Source: Dehalogenimonas sp. THU2
Lineage (GTDB): Bacteria > Chloroflexota > Dehalococcoidia > Dehalococcoidales > Dehalococcoidaceae
Direction: 5' to 3'
Length of the DNA stretch: 64,000 nucleotides
Assembly (NCBI RefSeq): GCF_039749495.1
Contig: NZ_JBDLLU010000007.1
Span: 1-64,000 of the forward strand
Shown: one piece after another, positions 53,259 to 61,431 of the stretch
How positions within the stretch are numbered: position 1 is the stretch's first letter
How the letters are laid out: the number at the start of each line of letters is the position of its first letter
Position numbers and translations under genes: made by a program
Notes under the pieces: generated by a model
What the model saw: only the letters and a program-made list of their open reading frames with translations
Databases searched by the model: none
Told to the model about the DNA's origin: nothing

Positions 53259-54252
53259 AAAAGGCATCAGCTACCGCCAGGTCGAATTGCAGGCCGCTGC
53301 AACGGAGGATCTCATCCATGGCATAAGAGACACTCTTTGCAGTGCGATAAGGCCGTTCTGAAGTCATGGCATCGAATGTATCAGCCAGCATCAGTACGCG
53401 GGCGCCGAGGGGGATGCCCTCTCCGGCTAAGCCATCCGGATAACCAGCGCCGTCCCAACGCTCGTGGTGGTTACGAACCATGGCCAGGATCTCGGTATCT
53501 TCGACTACCGGCGCCAGTATCTTTTCGCCGATGGCGGAATGACGTTCGATCTCTTCACGTTCGGCCTGACTCAGAATACCTGGTTTGTGAAGGATGCTAC
53601 CGTCGATGCCGATCTTGCCGATGTCATGGACCAAACCGGCCAGACGGATCTGTTCAATAAGCGTCTGCGGTAAGCCCATCTCTATGCCGATGCCAACGGC
53701 CATCTCGGAAACACGTTGTGAATGACCGGCTGTGTAGCCGTCCTTGGCGTCCAATGCATATGCGAGGGAGGTGATGGAATTGAAGAAGGAAAACCTGATC
53801 TTCTCCGCCTGGATTTCCACCTTGGCTTCCAGGCTCTGCCGGTATTCCCGGTTTTCCAGTTGAAGACGGCGTTTTTCCAGAGCCCGCCAGACCGAAAATA
53901 CCACTTCATCCAATTTGAAAGGTTTGGTCAGGTAATCGTAAGCCCCCTGTTTCATGCATTCAATAGCGATAGCCGTCTCTGTAACGGCGGTAGCCATGAT
54001 GACGGCGGTGTCAGGGTAGCGGGATTTGATCTCGGAGAGGAGTTCCATTCCGCTTTTGCCCGGCATTTTCATATCGGAAACAACGAGGGCGATATCGGGA
54101 TTCTGCTGGAGCATGGCCAACGCCTCATCGGCCGAGGCGGCTTCGATACACTCATACCCTTCGTTAGCCAGTTTCTGATGCAACAACCGGCGCACGATCT
54201 GTTCGTCATCGACGACCATGATAGTTTCGTTGCGTTTAATTCGATTCATCAT
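53212..54252 (-). CDS. response regulator with HD-GYP output domain
   Basis: A 346-residue two-domain protein. The receiver domain (1-125) has IMVVDDEQIVRRLL, the phosphorylated Asp in LVVSDMKMPGKSG, and Lys in DYLTKPFKLDEV. A short coiled linker follows. The HD-GYP domain has GHSQRVSEMA, LVHDIGKIGI, HSAIGEKIL, HHERWDGAGYPDGL and LADTFDAMTSERPYR, so the metal and GYP residues are intact and it likely degrades cyclic di-GMP. Its ATG overlaps the stop of the upstream receiver gene. Confidence 0.93.
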   Translation of the reverse strand: MMNRIKRNETIMVVDDEQIVRRLLHQKLANEGYECIEAASADEALAMLQQNPDIALVVSDMKMPGKSGMELLSEIKSRYPDTAVIMATAVTETAIAIECMKQGAYDYLTKPFKLDEVVFSVWRALEKRRLQLENREYRQSLEAKVEIQAEKIRFSFFNSITSLAYALDAKDGYTAGHSQRVSEMAVGIGIEMGLPQTLIEQIRLAGLVHDIGKIGIDGSILHKPGILSQAEREEIERHSAIGEKILAPVVEDTEILAMVRNHHERWDGAGYPDGLAGEGIPLGARVLMLADTFDAMTSERPYRTAKSVSYAMDEILRCSGLQFDLAVADAFFKAHNVIVQAMHIGT

Positions 54253-54641
54253 GCTGATGATGCCATCACTTCATTAATAATTTTTAGTAATTCCGAAGGG
54301 GAAAACGGCTTGGGAAGATAGGGGCGATTCGCTTCAGTAAGAAAGATTTCGGTGCGGTTGGAGATGACATCCCCGGTTGTGAACACAACGCCGGGAACCA
54401 TCTCGGGACGCTGACCCTTGATCCAGTTGAATAGCTCCTCACCGCTCATCCGGGGCGTCCGGATGTCAATGAGGCAGAGGTCGAAAGACGATGTTTGGAG
54501 GCATTCCTGAGCAGCGCGACCGTCAGGGCACAGTGTAACGTTGAATCCCTGACGATCAAGCGTACGGTGACATACCTGACTGATTACAGGTTCATCCTCA
54601 ACCACCAGAACGCGCACGTTCTTTCCAGGAGTGGGAGTCAC
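54249..54641 (-). CDS. stand-alone response regulator receiver domain
   Basis: A 130-residue receiver domain: VRVLVVEDEPVISQVCHRTL, the phosphorylation Asp in LCLIDIRTPRMSGEEL, Thr in GVVFTTGDVIS, and Lys in YLPKPFSPSELL. No output domain. The start is a GTG at 54641 without a clear ribosome site. It overlaps the HD-GYP regulator gene by four bases, suggesting both serve one pathway. No histidine kinase gene is in the window. Confidence 0.88.
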   Translation of the reverse strand: MTPTPGKNVRVLVVEDEPVISQVCHRTLDRQGFNVTLCPDGRAAQECLQTSSFDLCLIDIRTPRMSGEELFNWIKGQRPEMVPGVVFTTGDVISNRTEIFLTEANRPYLPKPFSPSELLKIINEVMASSA

Positions 54642-54785
54642 GACCGATTTATCTCTTGATAATTATGGATCAACATTATTTTGTATAAAGGTTAACATAT
54701 ACATGACATAAGAGCAATATAATTGGCATGGTACGATAGTCATGGGTAGCGTGTTTCCTGAGACGCTAGACATGGTGTTACCGGA

Positions 54786-57188
54786 TTATTCGATCCTGAT
54801 GAGTAACAACCGGGCCAATCGGCGGAAGGATTCCGCCCATACGGCGTGTTCAGGTTGAGTCACTTTTCCCGGATAAAACTCTCGAAGCATGGTATAGAAG
54901 ATGTTCTGGACCCGCCACAAGTTCGGGGAGAGTCCGGAATTCAGGAAGAGCACCAATAGATTGGAGGCGGTGTCTAATTCCCCAGAATCCGGTGGCTGAT
55001 TTTCATCTCGCTGAAGTATCGCTTCCAGCCTTCCCGAAAGATGATAGACAATTTGATCAGCGTCCATGGTGACGCTCCACAATTTTACTTCCTCCAGGAG
55101 GTTCTCGATGGCTCTGAGATCTGGCTGTTCGGACGACAGTGACCGCGCGAGATCGGTATTGAGAACGAAGGCGGCGGCGGCGATAAACTGGGGCGGAGCG
55201 CTCTGCCCCAGTCTGACCATGAAGCGCATGGTGGCATGGTGACGGTGATAGATGTCACGATGAGCCTGCTCGGCTTCCACCAGTGCCGGTGCCATGATGT
55301 GGTGAAGAACCTTGCGTTGTTCATCTACGAAAAGATTCACCAGGCTATAAACAGCGCCGGGAAAACGGCTTTCCAGAAATTTAAGGCAATCGGCGCAGTC
55401 GGCACGGTCGGATAGCTTCCTAACTTCATCAACCAGACTCTGGTATGCGGTATCATTATCAACAACAGCCAGACCCGCGTTAAGATTGTGGTCGCCCCAG
55501 TAGATGGCGGCAAATATATAACGTGTCATTTCCCCGAGAATCGCGGAAGTGACAGTAACGTCTCCAGCTGACATACGCAACCTGCCGGCACCAAAGTGTC
55601 GTATGTCATTGGAGATCACATTGAAGGTGTAAATGCTGGTTTCGGTGCCGTATTCCTCGAAAAACGAACTCAAAGCGAAGTGTGCGACAACCCTGGCCGG
55701 GTCGGTGACCAAAGGTCGCACCTGACGCTCAAATACGTCTCTCCCGGTACCAATTGAGGGGACGTTGCTCCGAGCCTTTTCCAGGATGTTTAAAAAGGTT
55801 TCCTCTGGAGTTTTGATATGTAAATCCCCCGCCAGTTGCAGCGCCCGACCGGCCTGTTTGAGCACCAATATCGATTCCAAGTTGCCAATATCGTCGAAAA
55901 ACCAGCCGCAGCTGGTGTATGCGGCCATCATAAATCGCTGAATCTCCAGGTGTTTTAATGCCCGCGATTTTTCCGCATCCGACAAAGTCCGGGATGCCCA
56001 ATGGCTGAGAAAGGTCTCGATATTGGCAGAGGTACGATCAGCAATGACACTGTGATAGTCGTTCCTGGCCGCCCAGGGATCAGTCAGCAGAGTCTTAGCT
56101 TCACTTTCGAACACCGGTGCAAGGCTGTCCCTGAGGTGATCCATTGCCTCTCGCAGGGGAACCCGCCAATCCTGGTTCCAGCCTGGATGCGAACCGGTCG
56201 AACAGCAGCAACCGCTACGCCAGCGCTCGATACCGTGGGCACAACTCCAGGCAGTGTTTTCAATGATCTCGACATCCGTGGCAGGAGGGTGCAGTTCCAG
56301 ATATTCGCCGATATTTGTAATGCGAATACCAACTTCTTCCAACTTGTTGAAGGCGTAGGCTAGAGCCATTTCCCCGAAACGGTGATGGTGCCCGTAAGTT
56401 TCACCATCAGTGGCGATAGTGACCAACTGCGGTTGTTCGTGGTGGGTGAACGCGCTTGAGATTCGTTCGACCAGGGTGTCCCCACTCTTGAGCAAGTCGC
56501 TGAAGGCAATGTCGTGGGAGAGAGCTTGGTGATAGAAAATGATAGAGATGTGGTTCCCGGACGGTAGCGGACAACGATATGCCTGAGTGGTATCGATGCC
56601 GGCTTCTGGTTTATGCCACTGGCCACCGGGTGCCTTTATCCGTCCGGCCTGCTGCGGTGCCAAAATAACGTACTTGATGCCTCGATCCGACATTATATCC
56701 AGGGTTTCTGGATCCACCGCCGTTTCCGGCAGCCACATGCCCTCCGGGTCCCGGCCGAAGCGGCGGTGGAAATCGCCGATGCCCCAAACTACCTGAGTTT
56801 CTTTGTCACGTCGGTTAGCCAATGGCATGATGATGTGGTTATACCCCTGGGCTATCGCCGGACCATGACCTCGGAATGCCGCCACATTATCCGCGTCAGA
56901 CTGGATAATAGCAGCGTGAACCTCTGGCTGGCTGGATTCGAGCCAGTTGAGCAGTGTCGGGCCGAAGTTGAAACTAAGGTGCCCGAAATTGTTGATGATG
57001 CTGGTTATCTCATTGTTGCCGTTAAGTATCCGGGCAGCCATATTGGCGGCGTAACACTCATCGGTGATGCGCTCGTTCCAGTCGTGATACGGAGCCGCCG
57101 TTTTTTCAATTTCCACAGCTTCAAGCCATGGGTTTTCCCTCGGTGGCTGGTAAAAATGGCCGTGGATGCAAAGAAACCGTTCACCCAT
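54786..57188 (-). CDS. GH57 family glycoside hydrolase (DUF3536 type)
   Basis: An 800-residue protein with no signal peptide. The N-terminal GH57 barrel shows FLCIHGHFYQPPRENPW, MWLPETAVDPETLDIM with the nucleophile Glu, and TIATDGETYGHHHRFGEMAL with the second acid. A long C-terminal DUF3536 domain follows (SCGWFFDDIGNLESILVLK). GH57 enzymes act on alpha-glucans as amylases, transferases or branching enzymes; the exact activity of this subgroup is uncertain. It is the last gene of the malQ-glgB-GH57 operon with a one-base gap to glgB. Confidence 0.92.
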   Translation of the reverse strand: MGERFLCIHGHFYQPPRENPWLEAVEIEKTAAPYHDWNERITDECYAANMAARILNGNNEITSIINNFGHLSFNFGPTLLNWLESSQPEVHAAIIQSDADNVAAFRGHGPAIAQGYNHIIMPLANRRDKETQVVWGIGDFHRRFGRDPEGMWLPETAVDPETLDIMSDRGIKYVILAPQQAGRIKAPGGQWHKPEAGIDTTQAYRCPLPSGNHISIIFYHQALSHDIAFSDLLKSGDTLVERISSAFTHHEQPQLVTIATDGETYGHHHRFGEMALAYAFNKLEEVGIRITNIGEYLELHPPATDVEIIENTAWSCAHGIERWRSGCCCSTGSHPGWNQDWRVPLREAMDHLRDSLAPVFESEAKTLLTDPWAARNDYHSVIADRTSANIETFLSHWASRTLSDAEKSRALKHLEIQRFMMAAYTSCGWFFDDIGNLESILVLKQAGRALQLAGDLHIKTPEETFLNILEKARSNVPSIGTGRDVFERQVRPLVTDPARVVAHFALSSFFEEYGTETSIYTFNVISNDIRHFGAGRLRMSAGDVTVTSAILGEMTRYIFAAIYWGDHNLNAGLAVVDNDTAYQSLVDEVRKLSDRADCADCLKFLESRFPGAVYSLVNLFVDEQRKVLHHIMAPALVEAEQAHRDIYHRHHATMRFMVRLGQSAPPQFIAAAAFVLNTDLARSLSSEQPDLRAIENLLEEVKLWSVTMDADQIVYHLSGRLEAILQRDENQPPDSGELDTASNLLVLFLNSGLSPNLWRVQNIFYTMLREFYPGKVTQPEHAVWAESFRRLARLLLIRIE

Positions 57189-57189
57189 A

Positions 57190-59118
57190 TCAGCTTCCCT
57201 TCACTAGTGTCAGAATTATTCCACCGAGGGGCGGCAGATCGAGACTGATCGAATATGGCCGTCCGTTCACCACTGCGTTTTCTGACTGAATGATACCCTT
57301 GCAAATCAAACTGCCGGAACCACCGTAAATCGGGTCATCGCTGGAAAACGCAACCCGCCAGCTTCCCGTTTCTGGTATGCCGATGCGGTAACCAGATCTC
57401 AGTACCGGAGTAAGATTAAGCACAACCAGCACTATGGCGCCGGGAGCCCTTCCCCTCCGCAAGTAGGCGAGGACACTGGCGGCGGCATCGTCGGCGGCCA
57501 GCCATTCAAAACCGCCGATTTCGGCATCCAGTTCGTGCAGGGCAGGACTTGAAAAATAGAGACGGTTCAAATCGCTCACCAGATCCAGTATCTGCCGGTG
57601 ACGGTCGTACTTAAGAAGTTGCCAATCGAGGGTTTCGTCATGCCGCCACTCATGCCACTGGCCGAACTCCCCACCCATGAAAAGCAGCTTCTTTCCAGGT
57701 TGCGTGAACATATAAGTGTACAGTAATCGCAGGTTAGCGAATTTATGCCATTCGTCACCGGGCATTTTCCCAAGGAGCGAGGCTTTACCGTATACCACCT
57801 CATCATGCGACAGCGGCAGAACGTAATTTTCGGAGAAGGCGTAGATCATGCGAAACGTCAGAACGTTATGATGGTAACGTCGGTGTATCGGGTCGAGTTG
57901 GAAATACCTGAGTGTATCATGCATCCAGCCCATGTCCCACTTGTAACCGAAGCCCAACCCGCCCGTATGGACGGGATGGGACACCATCGGCCAGGCGGTC
58001 GATTCCTCGGCTATCGTTTGGACATCCGGAAAGCGGCGATAGATCTCAGTATTGAGTCGTTTGAGGAGGTCAATGGCCTCAAGGTTCTCCCTTCCCCCGT
58101 TTTTGTTGGGAGACCATTGGCCGGCCTTACGCGAGTAATCCAGGTATAACATGGAAGCTACACCATCGACCCGCAAGCCGTCGGCATGATACTTATCCAG
58201 CCAATAAAGGGCGCTGGAAATAAGAAAACTTCTGACCTCATTGCATCCATAGTTAAATATCCAGCTTTGCCAATCAGGATGGAATCCTCGCTTGGGGTCG
58301 GCGTGTTCATAGAGGTGGGTACCATCAAAATACGCCAGACCGTGTTCATCTCCGGGAAAGTGTGCCGGAACCCAATCCATGATGACGCCGATCCCGGCCT
58401 GGTGGAGATGGTCGATAAGGAACATCAAATCCTGCGGTTTGCCGTAGCGGGCGGTAGGAGCAAAATAACCGGTTACCTGGTAGCCCCAGGAACCAAAAAA
58501 GGGATGCTCCATTACCGGCAGAAGCTCCACGTGGCTGAATCCGGCTTCCTTGACATAATCAGCCAGTAAAAACGCCATTTCCCGGTAGGTAAGATAACGC
58601 CCGTCATTGCCGCGCCTCCAGGAACCGAGGTGTACCTCGTACACACTTATCGGCGAGCCGACGTGGTTTTTCCGCCAGCGTCCTGCCATCCATTCGCCGT
58701 CGGACCAGACATAGTCGATATGGGAAGTAAGGGAGGCGGTATGCGGTGCAGTTTCGGCGGCAAAAGCCAGGGGATCAGCCTTGTCCACCGTATAATGGTC
58801 GCGACGCGACACGATGTGGTATTTATAGAGGCTGCCAGAGCTTATGCCGGGCAGGAAACCCTCCCAAATTCCGGAACTGCCTTTGGGTCGAAGCGGATGA
58901 CTCGTGGTATTCCATTCATTGAAATCTCCAACGACGGTAAGCTCAGCGGCATTGGGGGCCCAGACGGCAAAATAATAACCTTTTACTCCCTTGCGTTTCG
59001 TGGCGTGGGAGCCCAGTTTGTTGTAGAGGGTGTAATGTGAACCTTCGTTGAACAGGTAGAGATCGTCGTCGCTCAGCAGGCTGACGTCATAATACACTTT
59101 AGTCTTTGGGCGAGACAT
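57190..59118 (-). CDS. glgB: 1,4-alpha-glucan branching enzyme
   Basis: A 642-residue GH13 branching enzyme. A CBM48-like domain (YYFAVWAPNAAELTVVGDFN, about residues 45-140) precedes the barrel. Catalytic motifs: DWVPAHFPGDEHGL, DGLRVDGVASMLYLDY (nucleophile Asp), TIAEESTAWP (acid Glu) and LPLSHDEVVYGK. It lacks the extra N1 domain of longer forms. It introduces alpha-1,6 branches in glycogen. It overlaps malQ by 20 bases. Confidence 0.95.
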   Translation of the reverse strand: MSRPKTKVYYDVSLLSDDDLYLFNEGSHYTLYNKLGSHATKRKGVKGYYFAVWAPNAAELTVVGDFNEWNTTSHPLRPKGSSGIWEGFLPGISSGSLYKYHIVSRRDHYTVDKADPLAFAAETAPHTASLTSHIDYVWSDGEWMAGRWRKNHVGSPISVYEVHLGSWRRGNDGRYLTYREMAFLLADYVKEAGFSHVELLPVMEHPFFGSWGYQVTGYFAPTARYGKPQDLMFLIDHLHQAGIGVIMDWVPAHFPGDEHGLAYFDGTHLYEHADPKRGFHPDWQSWIFNYGCNEVRSFLISSALYWLDKYHADGLRVDGVASMLYLDYSRKAGQWSPNKNGGRENLEAIDLLKRLNTEIYRRFPDVQTIAEESTAWPMVSHPVHTGGLGFGYKWDMGWMHDTLRYFQLDPIHRRYHHNVLTFRMIYAFSENYVLPLSHDEVVYGKASLLGKMPGDEWHKFANLRLLYTYMFTQPGKKLLFMGGEFGQWHEWRHDETLDWQLLKYDRHRQILDLVSDLNRLYFSSPALHELDAEIGGFEWLAADDAAASVLAYLRRGRAPGAIVLVVLNLTPVLRSGYRIGIPETGSWRVAFSSDDPIYGGSGSLICKGIIQSENAVVNGRPYSISLDLPPLGGIILTLVKGS

Positions 59119-61231
59119 TCGATACCTTTTTCCTGATTTGATCGATTTTCTTGAGAAAATGTTGTATTTCAGGAGTTGTCTCCAACTCCTCCAACGATAA
59201 CTTTATCTTTCGGCGCCAGTTGGCGTGTTCCTGATAGGTACCGGGGATATTCTGCGCCCGGCGTTCACCAGTAAGGTCGGCAAGATTCACTAACATTACC
59301 TCAGACGTGCTTTCCGCTAATATTTCTGCAATCACGCGGAGAACCTCTTCTGCGGTGGGGTTTATCTCTTCGAAACGGCCTTCAGTGACCAGGCATCTTA
59401 AAAGTGATGTTTTCCCAGCTTGGCGCTGCTCTTTTTCAGCGACAGCCTGTTCCGGCATGAGTACACCGACTGCCTGTCGTTCGGTGATATCCTCCTCGTC
59501 CCAAAATGCGGCAAAGGGATGCATGTCATGTGTATTTAGAGTTGCCACAGAGTCAGCCGGAGCGGCTTCCGGGCAGCCGCCGTCCCCAGTGACCATCTCG
59601 TACTGAGCGACATAGCTGCGGTAGATATGGCGGCGGCGCATCGCCCTCCTCACTTCCCTGGGCACAAGACCCAGGTCCTCGCCGACTATCACAGCCCGCT
59701 GGCGATGCGCCTCCAAACAGAGAATAGCATACAGTTCCTTCGCCTCATAACGGACATAGATGCCTTCGGTGGCTTTCAGTCCCGGCGGGATCCAGAACAA
59801 TCTGTGCAATCCCATAATATGATCGAGCCGCAGTATACCCGCAAAACGAAGATGGTGTCGTAAAACCTCGATGGTATATTTGTAACCGCTTTCACGCTGT
59901 CGCTGTGGATGAAGCGGGGGGAAACCCCAGTTCTGGCCGCCCGAAAACGCCGGGTCCGGCGGCGCGCCGACACTAGCCCCAAGGGCAAAAACAGACTGTT
60001 CCCGCCAGACATCATAACCATCAGGGTGGGTGCCCAGCGACAAATCAAGGTAAAAAGCCTGACCTCGTTCACGCGCGCGTGCCGTGGTATCCGCCATCTG
60101 TTCGTGAGCGATAAACTGAGTGTAGAGATAGTAGCGTAGCAGTTCGGGGCAGCAGTCGGAGTCCACGATATATCCATTACGCAGCTTTTCCGGCCAGTCC
60201 CGCCACGGTGCCTTACGCTCTTCTGAAACGGCGCGAAAACGGCAATAGCGCTCAAGGTCGGGCTTGCTAACCAGGTAGTCGGTAAATGATTTCCAGCGTT
60301 CGGACGGTTGTCGTTGGAAAAATGCTTCGGCCAGCAATTCCAGGATGCCCCGTTTCAGATGGGACGCCCGGGCATAGTCCACCATTTCCAGCGCGCGCAG
60401 AGCTTCAAGTTCATCTTTAAATTCCGTAGAGCGTAATCGTGCCGCAGCTTCCGGACAATCGGCCAGTTCAGGGATCGTCTCTACGTTGATATACAACTCG
60501 TTCCAATACAAGCGGCTAACCGGAGAGTATGGGCTGGGGTTGAAATGCTCTTTGAGGAATACCGGTAAGAGTGGCAGGGTTGCGATCACACTGCCGCCAA
60601 GAGAAGCGTTGAACTCCGCCAGTTTTTCCAGATCGCCGACATCGCCAGCGCCCCAGCTTGTCCCGGAATGCAGGGCGTAAAGCGGACAAAACAAGCCCCA
60701 GCGCTTGGGTCCCCCAGCCGGCGTGAATACATGCGGCGGAGCTGAGATGATTAGAGTGGAGGCGCTGTCACCAGCGATGGAAAGATCAAGTCGGTGGTAA
60801 CCCCAGGGCAACGGTTCCTTAAGCGGAAGCCTGAGATTTAGAATAACACCATCATCCTTTGAGTTTATTGCGGCAAAGCGCGCGATATCTTTCCATTCCA
60901 ATCGGCGCGTCTCTCCGGATTCAAGCCTTAGTTCAGCTTTGATATCTTCTAGCGGCACCCTGGATAATGAAAGCGATATTCCGGCTCGCCGTCCGTTCCA
61001 GGCGATAATAACCGGTTCCACTATTCTTTTCAGGCGTTCATTTTTCAATCGTTCCAGTGCTTTGATTGCATCAGACGTATCCTTTAACTCAATGCCCATC
61101 GCCCGAATTGTCGATATCACGATTTCCGAGGTGGCGCGATGGGTACGACCGTTCATATCCCTGTACGCTGTTTGAATACCGCAGGCTTTTGCCAGCGCCG
61201 CCAGGGCAATGCGGTCTTTCCTCGCCGCCAT
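59099..61231 (-). CDS. malQ: 4-alpha-glucanotransferase (GH77 amylomaltase)
   Basis: A 710-residue GH77 enzyme of the long bacterial type with an N-terminal extension of about 150 residues. RWGLFCPLYALHSGTSWGAGDVGDL opens the barrel. SPYSPVSRLYWNELYI, GILRLDHIMGLHRLFW (nucleophile Asp), VIVGEDLGLVP (acid Glu) and ATLNTHDMHPFAAFW follow. It transfers maltodextrin units. The ATG at 61231 directly follows an in-frame TTG. It leads the operon on minus with a good promoter about 155 bases upstream. Confidence 0.95.
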   Translation of the reverse strand: MAARKDRIALAALAKACGIQTAYRDMNGRTHRATSEIVISTIRAMGIELKDTSDAIKALERLKNERLKRIVEPVIIAWNGRRAGISLSLSRVPLEDIKAELRLESGETRRLEWKDIARFAAINSKDDGVILNLRLPLKEPLPWGYHRLDLSIAGDSASTLIISAPPHVFTPAGGPKRWGLFCPLYALHSGTSWGAGDVGDLEKLAEFNASLGGSVIATLPLLPVFLKEHFNPSPYSPVSRLYWNELYINVETIPELADCPEAAARLRSTEFKDELEALRALEMVDYARASHLKRGILELLAEAFFQRQPSERWKSFTDYLVSKPDLERYCRFRAVSEERKAPWRDWPEKLRNGYIVDSDCCPELLRYYLYTQFIAHEQMADTTARARERGQAFYLDLSLGTHPDGYDVWREQSVFALGASVGAPPDPAFSGGQNWGFPPLHPQRQRESGYKYTIEVLRHHLRFAGILRLDHIMGLHRLFWIPPGLKATEGIYVRYEAKELYAILCLEAHRQRAVIVGEDLGLVPREVRRAMRRRHIYRSYVAQYEMVTGDGGCPEAAPADSVATLNTHDMHPFAAFWDEEDITERQAVGVLMPEQAVAEKEQRQAGKTSLLRCLVTEGRFEEINPTAEEVLRVIAEILAESTSEVMLVNLADLTGERRAQNIPGTYQEHANWRRKIKLSLEELETTPEIQHFLKKIDQIRKKVSNVSPKD

Positions 61232-61386
61232 CAACCGGTAACCGGCCTGACGTTGATAGCGAGCAGAGCCACGAGTATTCCCCTCAATGGCGGGGCGATC
61301 ATGTCCGGCCGGTGGGCGATATTAAATGGCAATTCTCAGACGACCTTTTCCGACACATAGACGTCGATGATCATATCTTTAAAATC

Positions 61387-61415
61387 ATTATACTTAGATT
61401 AACTTGACTTGCCAA
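61387..61415 (-). promoter_or_regulatory. promoter of malQ-glgB-GH57
   Basis: Minus strand TTGGCA (61415-61410), 17-base spacer, TATAAT (61392-61387). It overlaps the divergent glgP promoter by about 12 bases and leaves a leader of about 150 bases before malQ. Confidence 0.65.
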
Positions 61416-61431
61416 AGTCAGCGGATATAAT
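61404..61431 (+). promoter_or_regulatory. promoter of glgP
   Basis: TTGACT (61404-61409), 16-base spacer, TATAAT (61426-61431). The -10 overlaps the first ATG of the glgP frame, so either transcription begins elsewhere or translation uses a later start. Confidence 0.55.
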